Below, in pieces: positions 10,394 to 17,869 of a DNA stretch of 64,000 nucleotides. The notes under the pieces were generated by a model. The model did no database searches, was not told where the DNA came from, and saw nothing but the letters and a program-made list of their open reading frames with translations. Position 1 is the stretch's first letter. Every line of letters begins with the position of its first letter. Origin of the DNA: Saccharopolyspora soli (GTDB taxonomy: Bacteria > Actinomycetota > Actinomycetes > Mycobacteriales > Pseudonocardiaceae); contig NZ_JALBWV010000026.1 in assembly GCF_022678645.1 (NCBI RefSeq), positions 1 to 64,000 of the forward strand. Direction: 5' to 3'. Both the position numbers and the translations under genes were made by a program.

Positions 10394-10762
10394 ATTCTGG
10401 CTGGTCAGCGTTTACGTCCAGGCGCTGGTGCAGATAAAGGTCGGGAGGTCGGACCCGCCCAGACGGCGAGCCCGGCCTCCCGGAGAAAGCGGCGGAAACC
10501 CGCCGCGAAAGCCAACGCGGAAAGACGCAAGAAGAGATGTTGACTCCGCAACCCCAACTGATCAAAGGGCCAACCGGGTGTACCTGCGCACCGGCTCGAA
10601 GGTCTGGGCCTCAAGGCTGGTCAGTCAGCAGGCTGGGAACACTCAAGACCGCGAGGAAAACCGCCGCACCGTGCGGGGCCTGCGGGGGCTCGGCCCCGCG
10701 AAATCATCGAGGAGGCGGAATGGTCTGCGCGTTCTGCAGACACACTCCACCCACCCCTCCGG
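10394..10762. other. Non-coding gap with minor hairpins
   Basis: A 369-base gap between the converging phosphatase and sigma factor genes. I see a short GC hairpin (10,489-10,506, loop AAAC) and an imperfect G/C hairpin at about 10,673-10,699 (GCGGGGCC and its complement) that could end the sigma gene on the minus strand. No convincing gene or known RNA family is apparent. Confidence 0.45.
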
Positions 10763-11734
10763 TCAGCTCGCGTAAGCCCGCAGCCGGTCGGCTCGGTCGC
10801 CCTGGCGGAGCTTGGCCATGACCTCGCGCTCGATCTGGCGGACCCGCTCGCGGGACAGCCCGAACGACTTCCCGATCTGGTCCAACGTGCGCGGCTGGCC
10901 GTCGTCGAGGCCGTAGCGCATCCGGATGACCGCCTGCTCGCGCTCCTCCAGGGTGGCCAGCACCCGGCGCAGGTCGTCCTGCAGGAACCCGGAGATCACC
11001 GCGTTCTCGGCATCGGCGGACTCGGAGTCCTCGATGAAGTCGCCGAGCGGCGCGTCCTCCTCGGCCCCCACCGGCATGTCCAGGCTGACCGGGTCGCGCG
11101 AGTGGTCCATCAGGTCGAGGATCTTCTCCACCGGGATACCGGCCTCTTCGGAGAGCTCCTCGTCGGTGGCTTCCCGGCCGAGCTTCTGGTGCAGGTCGCG
11201 CTTGATCCGAGCCAGCTTGTTCACCTGTTCGACCAGGTGGACGGGCAGCCGGATGGTCCGGCTCTGGTCGGCCATGCCGCGGGTGATGGCCTGCCGGATC
11301 CACCAGGTCGCGTAGGTGGAGAACTTGAAGCCCTTGGTGTAGTCGAACTTCTCCACCGCGCGGATCAGGCCGAGGTTGCCCTCCTGGATCAGGTCCAGCA
11401 GCGGCATGCCGCGGCCGGTGTAGCGCTTGGCGAGGCTGACGACCAGGCGGAGGTTGGCCTCCATGAGGTGGTTCTTCGCTCGGCTGCCGTCCCGGACCAC
11501 GGCGCTGAGGTCGGCGCGTCGCTCGGGGGAGAGGTTCTTGCTGGTCTCCAGCAGGTGCATGGCGAAAACCCCGGCCTCGATCCGCTTGGCGAGGTCGACC
11601 TCTTCCTGTGCGGTGAGCAGCGCGGTGCGCCCGATGCCGTTGAGGTAGACGCGCACCAGGTCTGCCGATGGGCCTTGGGTGTCGAGGTCCTCGGCGACGG
11701 TGACGTCTGGCTTGGTGGTCTGCGGGACGGTCAT
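10763..11734 (-). CDS. sigB: Group-2 sigma-70 factor (SigB-like)
   Basis: A 323-residue primary-like sigma factor. Region 1.2 ([15 protein letters not shown]), region 2 with [22 protein letters not shown], region 3 and region 4 with the helix-turn-helix [20 protein letters not shown] are complete. It lacks the long Lys/Ala-rich N-terminus seen in the principal factor at 47.8 kb, as expected for mycobacterial SigB or Streptomyces HrdD-type factors. The ATG at 11,734 follows GGGAGGGAG. A match to the SigR/SigH promoter consensus lies 180 bases upstream, consistent with stress control known for sigB in mycobacteria. It would direct transcription of general stress and stationary-phase genes. Confidence 0.92.
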   Translation of the reverse strand: MTVPQTTKPDVTVAEDLDTQGPSADLVRVYLNGIGRTALLTAQEEVDLAKRIEAGVFAMHLLETSKNLSPERRADLSAVVRDGSRAKNHLMEANLRLVVSLAKRYTGRGMPLLDLIQEGNLGLIRAVEKFDYTKGFKFSTYATWWIRQAITRGMADQSRTIRLPVHLVEQVNKLARIKRDLHQKLGREATDEELSEEAGIPVEKILDLMDHSRDPVSLDMPVGAEEDAPLGDFIEDSESADAENAVISGFLQDDLRRVLATLEEREQAVIRMRYGLDDGQPRTLDQIGKSFGLSRERVRQIEREVMAKLRQGDRADRLRAYAS

Positions 11735-11912
11735 GAGCTCCCTCCCTGGCGGGCTGGCTTGGCGGGCGCAAATCACACCTGCGCACCGTTGCGCGGTGTG
11801 GAGGACGCGTACGCTCGGTCTTACGGGCTTCCGCGTCGACGTCTTCTACGGTGTTGTCGATCGGTGCATCCGCACGCTGTCGGCATGGCCGTCGAAGCTT
11901 CGTTACCTGGAA

Positions 11913-11938
11913 AACGACCGGAGTGCCGAATTCGTTCC
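11913..11938 (-). promoter_or_regulatory. SigR/SigH-type promoter for sigB
   Basis: On the minus strand the sequence reads GGAAC, then 18 bases, then GTT. This matches the GGAAY-N18-GTT consensus of the thiol/heat-stress ECF sigma factors SigR and SigH. It would start transcription near 11,905 and give a leader of about 170 bases. Confidence 0.6.
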
Positions 11939-12021
11939 CGAAGTTCTCGCCTGGAAGACGTCATGGCGGTCACATCCGTTGCGCCGCGAGTCTGAGGATT
12001 TGCTGAGAGCTGTCGTTACTT

Positions 12022-12447
12022 TTAGACCTCAACCAAAAGTGTGAATGGGCCGTCGTTGACGCTCTCCACCGACATCATCGCGCCGAACACCCCGGTGGCC
12101 ACCCGCGCACCCCGCTCGCGCAGCGCCGCCACGACCCCGTCCACCAGCGGTTCGGCCTGTTCCGGCCGGGCCGCTTCGGTCCAGGACGGGCGACGTCCCT
12201 TCTTCGTCGAACCGTAGAGCGTGAACTGGCTGATGATCAGCAGCGGTGCTCCGGTGGTGGCGCAGGACTCCTCATCGCGCAGCGCCCGAATCTCGTGCAG
12301 TTTGCGCGCCATTTTGGTGACTTCTTCCGGCCCATCGGAATGCGTCACACCCAATAGCACCAACAGACCGGGTTCTTCGATCTTGCCGGTGACGACACCG
12401 TCAACAGTTACCGAGGCGCGAGTGACTCGGGTGACGATTGCTCTCAT
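12022..12447 (-). CDS. dtd: D-aminoacyl-tRNA deacylase
   Basis: A 141-residue DTD-family enzyme that hydrolyses D-Tyr and other D-aminoacyl-tRNAs, and Gly-tRNA-Ala, in the cytoplasm as a homodimer. The two family signatures are visible: SQFTLYG near residue 77 and a variant of the cross-subunit GP motif, NDGPFT, near the C-terminus. Length is normal for the family (about 145). The ATG overlaps the stop of the upstream methyltransferase gene by ATGA, so the two are probably co-translated. Confidence 0.95.
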   Translation of the reverse strand: MRAIVTRVTRASVTVDGVVTGKIEEPGLLVLLGVTHSDGPEEVTKMARKLHEIRALRDEESCATTGAPLLIISQFTLYGSTKKGRRPSWTEAARPEQAEPLVDGVVAALRERGARVATGVFGAMMSVESVNDGPFTLLVEV

Positions 12448-13973
12448 TGCTGACCGCCCACCCATTCAACCGGCAGCACCATTCCGTGCCGCACGAGTTC
12501 GCGCACCATCGGGATCGCCGCGCTGGTCAGTTCCCCGGCGTCCTCGCCGTAGCCCACAGCGAGCAGTTCGAGGAGTTCGCCGAGCGGCAGCGCGCCACGG
12601 CAACCGGCGAGCAGCCGCACCCCAAGCTCGTCGATCTCGTGCTGCCAGCCCGGTCCGTTGGTCCGGTGCAGCCGGTGCACGAGCGGCTGCCAGCCTTCGT
12701 CACCGGGCTCGGAGACCTCTTCCAGCACGGTGCTGTCCGCGGTGATCAGTCGGGCGGCCAGCAGTTGCGCGGCGGAGTCGTGCGCGCGCAGCCAGTCGAT
12801 CCGGCGCAGCCACTGGTCGGATTCCGGGCCGAGCGGGTCGTCGAAGGCGTGTCGGAGGTCCTCGCACACGACCTCGCCGCGGGCGTCGGTGCGGCGCAGG
12901 GTGACGAAACCGAAGCCGATGCCGAGCACGTCGTTGGCCTCGAACCAGTCCAGCCACTCGGCAGCCTTGCGCAGACCTTCCGGGCTGCGCGGGTCGTAAC
13001 CGGCGTCGCGCAGCCAGGTGCCCACGTACAGGGCCGGGTCGGCGACGTCGCGCTGCACGAACCAGGCGTCCACTCCAGCGCCGGGCGGCAGCCACCGGGA
13101 CACCCGGTTCTGCCAGTCCTCGCCGTCCCGGTGCACCCACGACGCCAACAACTGCCCGGTGCCGCCCTCGGTCAGGAAGCCGGGCAGTTGGCGCACGACA
13201 AGGGCGCTCGCGTCGTCACCGGCCAGCCCCGAGTCGCGGTAGGTGAAGTCGGTGCGCGGCGGTCCGACCACGAACGGCGGGTTGCACACCACGAGGTCGA
13301 ACTTGCGGCCCCGCACCGGGTCGAACCACTCGCCTTCGGCGAGTTCGACGTCGATGCGGTTGAGCCGGAACGTCGCCTCGGCCAGCGCCAGCGCCCGCTT
13401 GGACACATCGGTCGCGGTGATCCGCTGCGCATGCGTGCTCGCGTGCAGTGCCTGCACACCGCAGCCGGTGCCCAGGTCGAGCACCGAGCCCACTGGACGC
13501 CGCGAGGTGGCGCGGACCAGGCTCAACGACGCGTGACCGACGCCGAGCACGTGATCGACTTCCACTGGTCGGCCGCCGCGCAGATCCGAGTCCAGGTCCG
13601 AGATCACCCACCACGATTCGTCGCCGACGCCGTGCGGGCGAACGTCGAGCCCGGCGCGCAGTTGGTCGCCGTCGGCGTCGAGGAGCCCGGCGGCGGTCGC
13701 CTCGGACACCGGTAGCGGGTCCAGCGCCGCCTCGACGGCCGCGTGCGACTCTGCTTGGCCCAGCAGGAACAGTCGGACCAGGGTGCCGAGAGCCCCGGCG
13801 TCAGTGGTCGCGCGCAGGGCGGGAACTGGCTCGCCGCGACCCAACGCGGCGTGCGCCTCGGCGCCGAGGAGTTCGACGACTCCGTCGGCGTGGTAGCCAG
13901 CGGCTCGGAAAGCGTCCCGAAGTCGGTCGACGCGGTCCTGGGACAGATCTGGAATCACACCCCCGATCCTCAC
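12444..13973 (-). CDS. Class I SAM-dependent methyltransferase
   Basis: A protein of about 509 residues with a central Rossmann methyltransferase domain: motif I VLDLGTGCGVQAL, motif II TATDVSKRAL and the catalytic motif VVCNPPFVVG of N6-adenine or glutamine methyltransferases (HemK/RlmG-like NPPF). An all-alpha N-terminal domain (about 1-150) and a C-terminal extension (about 350-509) are typical of actinobacterial members of this family, whose substrate is unknown to me. The GTG at 13,973 is my preferred start; a GTG at 13,958 is an equally weak alternative. It is translationally coupled to dtd and divergent from the zinc-ribbon gene. Confidence 0.82.
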   Translation of the reverse strand: MRIGGVIPDLSQDRVDRLRDAFRAAGYHADGVVELLGAEAHAALGRGEPVPALRATTDAGALGTLVRLFLLGQAESHAAVEAALDPLPVSEATAAGLLDADGDQLRAGLDVRPHGVGDESWWVISDLDSDLRGGRPVEVDHVLGVGHASLSLVRATSRRPVGSVLDLGTGCGVQALHASTHAQRITATDVSKRALALAEATFRLNRIDVELAEGEWFDPVRGRKFDLVVCNPPFVVGPPRTDFTYRDSGLAGDDASALVVRQLPGFLTEGGTGQLLASWVHRDGEDWQNRVSRWLPPGAGVDAWFVQRDVADPALYVGTWLRDAGYDPRSPEGLRKAAEWLDWFEANDVLGIGFGFVTLRRTDARGEVVCEDLRHAFDDPLGPESDQWLRRIDWLRAHDSAAQLLAARLITADSTVLEEVSEPGDEGWQPLVHRLHRTNGPGWQHEIDELGVRLLAGCRGALPLGELLELLAVGYGEDAGELTSAAIPMVRELVRHGMVLPVEWVGGQQ

Positions 13974-14096
13974 ACGGCCACCGCAACGCGCATCCGGCGC
14001 ACATGGCGGGAAGGGCGGCTGCACCCCGCACGGGCATCGGACGGAGAACTGCCAAATCGCTCGCGCCTCTCGCCGCGTCCACGCGACGATGGCGGG

Positions 14097-14681
14097 ATGA
14101 GACCAGAGGTCGGCGCGGCCCTGCACCGCTGCGGTGCGTGCGGCGGTTACGAGTACGGCGGCGCACCTGGCTGCGTTCGGTGCCAGGAGTTGGCGGACGG
14201 CATCGTCGAAGCGGAATGGCAGCGCTTCTGGCACGTCGGAGAATGGGCAGGGGAGTCGGAGGCCGAGGTCGCCCGGCTCGTAGTCGCGGAGCCGGACCAG
14301 CACGACTGGCGGGTTGTTGACGCCGCCATGGACCGGCTGACCTGCGGTGATTGCGCGAATCGGCTCGGCAGCGGCCCGATGGGCTGCGCGACGTGCGATC
14401 GAGCCCACGGCTTCCGGTACGCCGCCGTCGAAATCGACCGGCCGGGTGTGCCGCTGGGCAACGAACATGCGATCCGCGTCAACGTCTCGGTCGTTCGCCG
14501 ACCGCAGATGACTTCGGCGAACGAGCTGCTGGCCCGCCGTCTACTGCTCCCAGCCCTGTTGATGGGCTTCTTGCCGACCGCCGCGGAGGCCCACCGGATG
14601 AGCGCGCTGATCAAGAACGGAGCCGCTGCCGGACGAATCGTCGACCTGATCGACGACTGGCTCCGTGATTGCCACAGCTGA
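14097..14681 (+). CDS. Hypothetical protein with two CxxC-CxxC zinc-ribbon pairs
   Basis: A 194-residue protein I do not recognise. It carries two similar cysteine clusters: CGAC then CVRC (residues about 12-28) and CGDC then CATC (about 83-102), each a pair of CxxC knuckles 9-12 residues apart with Gly-rich spacers, as in zinc ribbons or rubredoxin-like folds. The part between is acidic and Trp-rich (EAEWQRFWHVGEW); the C-terminal third is helical and Leu/Ala-rich. No signal peptide is present. The ATG at 14,097 is the most upstream plausible start. It is divergent from the methyltransferase gene. A zinc-binding regulatory or RNA-binding role is conceivable, nothing more. Confidence 0.65.
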   Translation: MRPEVGAALHRCGACGGYEYGGAPGCVRCQELADGIVEAEWQRFWHVGEWAGESEAEVARLVVAEPDQHDWRVVDAAMDRLTCGDCANRLGSGPMGCATCDRAHGFRYAAVEIDRPGVPLGNEHAIRVNVSVVRRPQMTSANELLARRLLLPALLMGFLPTAAEAHRMSALIKNGAAAGRIVDLIDDWLRDCHS

Positions 14682-14976
14682 TCGGCATCGGCTCTCGCCT
14701 CGCCCGAGCCCTCACCCGCCGTATCCGACAGCACCAACTGCAAGCGGTATTGGCCAGCCGCGGAATGAGGACCGGGACCGCGGTGGGCTGCTCAGGCACG
14801 TGATGTGCTCGACTCCGTCCGTAGCTGCTGTGAGGTGACCCGGGAGCGGGAGTTCCCGTTCCGGGGTCGTTTCTCGAGCGAATCACGGCACGTCCGGGTC
14901 CACGTCGACCAATACACGCAAACTTTTCACGATCCGCTTATCCTGGGCGGTCTCCCGGGCTGTATGAACGACGGGC
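14682..14976. other. Intergenic gap, nothing recognised
   Basis: A 295-base gap between the convergent zinc-ribbon and AraC-regulator genes. I see no gene, strong hairpin or repeat copy here. Confidence 0.5.
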
Positions 14977-15870
14977 TCAGATCTCGTATGTCGTGAGTGT
15001 CTGGAGTCTTGCCGCGTCCTGGACGGGCGGTGCGCCGAACATGCGCCGGTACTCGCGGCTGAACTGGGACGGGCTGTCGTATCCGACGTTGTAACCGATT
15101 GCCGCGATGTCTGTTGGGTTGGCGATCAGCTGGATGCGGGCCTTCTGCAAGCGGATCCGCTTCTGGTACTGCAGGGGGCTCATGGCCGTGACGGCGCGGA
15201 AGTGCCTGTTGAGGGACGACACGCTAGTACCGATGTCGTGGGCCAGTTCGTCGATGCGGATGACTTGGTCGTAGCGCGCCTGGAGCCAGCGGATCGCGTG
15301 GCTGACGAGGGACAGGCGGCTGTCGGCGAGCCCGAGTTGCCGCACGGCGGTTCCCTGGGGGCCGGTCATGAGGCGCCAGTGGATCTCCCGTTCGTGGGCC
15401 TGGGCGAGCACCGCGAAGTCCTGCGGGCGATCGACGAGGCGCAGCAGCCGGACGACGGCGTCCAGCAGGGCATCATTCGCGTCGCTGGTCACGATGCCGG
15501 ACCCCGCGTCGGCCTGCTCGGCCATCGGACCGGCATCGAGCAGCAGTTGGGCGATGACCGACGGCCGGAGGGGCAGGCCGAAGGCGAGGAACGGTTCCGC
15601 CGGGCTGGCGGCCGTGATCTGCGCGGTCAGCGGCAGATCGACGGCCGTGACCAGGTACTGGCCTGCGTGGTACTCGTAGATGCGGTCGCCGAGGACCGTG
15701 CGTTTGGCTCCTTGGGCCACCAGCGCGAAGGCTGGTTCGGCCATGGTGCCGAGCGGCTCGGTCACCTGTCCCGTCGAGAACACCGTCATGCCCTTGGTCC
15801 GCGACGACGGCAGGCTGTCCCGGGCGGCGAGGCGGGCGATCAGGATGCGCAGCTCATCGATGCTTGCCAT
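14977..15870 (-). CDS. AraC-family regulator (YqhC-like)
   Basis: A 297-residue transcription factor. The N-terminal part (about 25-180) is the AraC_N cupin domain of the YqhC group (FALVAQGAKRTVLGDRIYEY); the C-terminal 100 residues are a double helix-turn-helix (IDELAHDIGTSVSSLNRHF and IGYNVGYDSPSQFSREYRR). YqhC of E. coli responds to aldehydes. Here the gene is divergent from a paoABC-type aldehyde oxidase operon, so it is probably that operon's activator. I chose the ATG at 15,870; a TTG at 15,939 extends the frame but lacks a ribosome site. About 510 bases including a gene remnant separate it from the operon. Confidence 0.85.
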   Translation of the reverse strand: MASIDELRILIARLAARDSLPSSRTKGMTVFSTGQVTEPLGTMAEPAFALVAQGAKRTVLGDRIYEYHAGQYLVTAVDLPLTAQITAASPAEPFLAFGLPLRPSVIAQLLLDAGPMAEQADAGSGIVTSDANDALLDAVVRLLRLVDRPQDFAVLAQAHEREIHWRLMTGPQGTAVRQLGLADSRLSLVSHAIRWLQARYDQVIRIDELAHDIGTSVSSLNRHFRAVTAMSPLQYQKRIRLQKARIQLIANPTDIAAIGYNVGYDSPSQFSREYRRMFGAPPVQDAARLQTLTTYEI

Positions 15871-16098
15871 CCCCGCATGGAATACGGCGGCCAGTTCCAC
15901 GTCAAGTGCGATCTGCGTGTGATTGAGCGGATCGTGCAAGGTATCGCGCCGATCGGTCTAGGGCGACGACGAATCCCGAGGTTTGCTGAAGGGGAGACGA
16001 CGGACGGCGATCCCCTCCTTCCCTTCAGCCCACTGGAGATTCACCATGCCAATCGTCCGTGGACGTGGGCTTCCGCGGCCCACCCCAACATCATCCAC

Positions 16099-16233
16099 AA
16101 CCCGACCGGTGTCCATGGCGTCGGTGAGATCGCCATCGTCGGTTGTGGCCGCCGCTGTGGGCAACGCCGTCTGCAACGCCACCGGGAAACGTGTTCGCGA
16201 CCTCCCGTCGCCATCGAGAAGCCGACCGAGTAG
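16099..16233 (+). pseudogene. Remnant of a molybdenum aldehyde oxidase large-subunit C-terminus
   Basis: Reading across two compensating frameshifts gives NPTGV-GVGEIAIVG, then VAAAVGNAVCNATGKRVRDLP, then VAIEKPTE and a TAG stop. This parallels the end of the intact PaoC homologue (GVGEVGLVG, ANAVYHATGKRVRDLP, ITIEKLIA) encoded 4 kb downstream. It lies just in front of the intact operon and is the debris of a second, related operon or of a duplication. Confidence 0.8.
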
Positions 16234-16379
16234 ATCGTCGACCGGGATCCGCTGCCGGATGTGCGGGGGTGCGGCGACAGCGCCCTCCCGCTCTCCGGGA
16301 TGAGGCGTGCCGGGTCACGCCCGGCCGGCCCGTTCACGGGCCGATCCGATTCAATCGTCCAGGAGTTAAGGAACAGTCG

Positions 16380-16877
16380 ATGGAAAACATACGTTTCACC
16401 GCCACGACCACGGTGGACGTGCATGTCAACGGCCAGACACGGCGTCTGGAGCTCGACGGCCAGGTCACGTTGCTCGACATGCTGCGCGACCATCTCGGCC
16501 TGCCGGGCACGAAGAAGGGTTGTGACCAAGGTGCCTGCGGTGCCTGCACGGTCCTGCTCGACGGCAAGCGGGTGGTGTCCTGCCTGATCCTGGCCGCGCA
16601 GTGTGACGGCAAGCAGGTGACCACCATTGAAGGCCTGGCACCGGAGGGTGAACTGCACCCGCTGCAGGAGGCATTCATCCGGCATGACGGCTTTCAGTGC
16701 GGGTTCTGCACGGCCGGCCAGATCATGTCCGCGGTGGCGTTGCTCGACGAGAAGCGAGCGGGTTCCGACGCGGAAATCGGCGAGTTCATGAGCGGCAACC
16801 TCTGCCGCTGCGGCGCGTACCCGAACATCGTCGCGGCGATCCGGGAAACAGCACGGCAGGACGGTGAGCTGCGATGA
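16380..16877 (+). CDS. paoA: Aldehyde oxidoreductase, 2Fe-2S subunit
   Basis: A 165-residue electron-transfer subunit of a three-subunit molybdenum hydroxylase. The N-terminal ferredoxin cluster motif is GCDQGACGACTV with a later Cys in RVVSCL; the C-terminal helical cluster domain has QCGFCTAGQ and CRCGAYPN. This order is that of E. coli PaoA/YagT and xanthine dehydrogenase family small subunits. No twin-arginine signal is seen, whereas E. coli PaoA has one, so this complex is likely cytoplasmic. An AGGAG at 16,361-16,366 and AAGGAAC precede the ATG. It overlaps the next gene by 4 bases. Confidence 0.92.
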   Translation: MENIRFTATTTVDVHVNGQTRRLELDGQVTLLDMLRDHLGLPGTKKGCDQGACGACTVLLDGKRVVSCLILAAQCDGKQVTTIEGLAPEGELHPLQEAFIRHDGFQCGFCTAGQIMSAVALLDEKRAGSDAEIGEFMSGNLCRCGAYPNIVAAIRETARQDGELR

Positions 16878-17869
16878 GCACCGTGGAATACCTACGAGCC
16901 GGAGACGTGACCGAGGCCATCGCACTCGTGAGTGCGGACCCGGACGCGGCCTATCTCGCGGGCGGTACGACGCAACTCGACCTGATGCTGAAAGACGGCG
17001 TGGTCGAGGCGGGCACGCTGGTCGACATCGGTCATCTTCCGCTTCGCGGCACTGAGATTCTCGGCGACACACTCCGCATCGGAGCGCTTACGACAATGGC
17101 GGAGCTGGCCGCCGACCCCGTCGTGGTGGACCAGCGCCTTTCCCTGGTGCGGGACGCCTTGCTGGCGGGTGCCTCGCCGCAACTGCGGAACATGGCCACG
17201 ATCGGCGGCAATCTCCTGCAGCGCACCCGTTGCCGTTACTTCCGTGACCGGTTGGTGCCGTCCTGCAACAAGCGCAGCCCAGGCTCGGGCTGCGCAGCAG
17301 TGCACGGGCCGGCGCGGATGCACGCGATTCTCGGTGCGGACCGGAACTGCATCGCCCTGCATGCATCCGACCTCTGTGTGGCCTTGGTGGCACTGGACGC
17401 GAAGGTTGGCATCCAGGGACCCGATGGGCAGCGCAGCGTTGCCCTCACCGAGTTCTACGTCCTGCCCGGGAACAGCCCCGATGTCGAGAACGTGCTGCGC
17501 CACGGCGAGCTGATCACGCACGTGGACGTGCCGCTGCCTACGGCCGGCATTCGGTCGGAGTACCTGAAAGTCCGCGATCGGGCCTCGTACGAGTTCGCCC
17601 TCATCTCGGCGGCGGCGGCACTGGTGATCGAGGACGGCGTCATCGCGGACGCGCGTCTCGCCCTGGGGGGCGTGGGAACTGTTCCCTGGCGTGCGAGGGA
17701 GGCGGAAGAGGTGCTTGAGGGCGCGCCAGCGAACAACCGGACGTTCCGTGCCGCGGCCGAGGCCGTCCTTCGGGACCCCTACACGGTCCCCGGTACCGAG
17801 TTCAAGGTGGAGCTCGCCCGGCGCACCATCGTCCGGATCCTGCAGAACGTATCGGGAGTGCAGTCATGA
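16874..17869 (+). CDS. paoB: Aldehyde oxidoreductase, FAD-binding subunit
   Basis: A 331-residue flavin subunit of the xanthine dehydrogenase family. The FAD motif YLAGGTTQLDLM (about 28-40) and ATIGGNLLQRTRC (about 112-125) are visible. Four Cys in the insert (TRCRYF, SCNKRSPGSGC) resemble those binding the extra [4Fe-4S] cluster of E. coli PaoB, which sets this subtype apart from plain CoxM-like subunits. It would pass electrons from the 2Fe-2S subunit to an acceptor. It overlaps both neighbours by ATGA, so the three subunits are translationally coupled. Confidence 0.92.
   Translation: MSTVEYLRAGDVTEAIALVSADPDAAYLAGGTTQLDLMLKDGVVEAGTLVDIGHLPLRGTEILGDTLRIGALTTMAELAADPVVVDQRLSLVRDALLAGASPQLRNMATIGGNLLQRTRCRYFRDRLVPSCNKRSPGSGCAAVHGPARMHAILGADRNCIALHASDLCVALVALDAKVGIQGPDGQRSVALTEFYVLPGNSPDVENVLRHGELITHVDVPLPTAGIRSEYLKVRDRASYEFALISAAAALVIEDGVIADARLALGGVGTVPWRAREAEEVLEGAPANNRTFRAAAEAVLRDPYTVPGTEFKVELARRTIVRILQNVSGVQS

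Noticed and set aside
10430..10560. Structured RNA or riboswitch upstream of an unknown gene
   Set aside because: Only a 7-bp hairpin and scattered GAAA motifs are present, and no gene follows on the plus strand.
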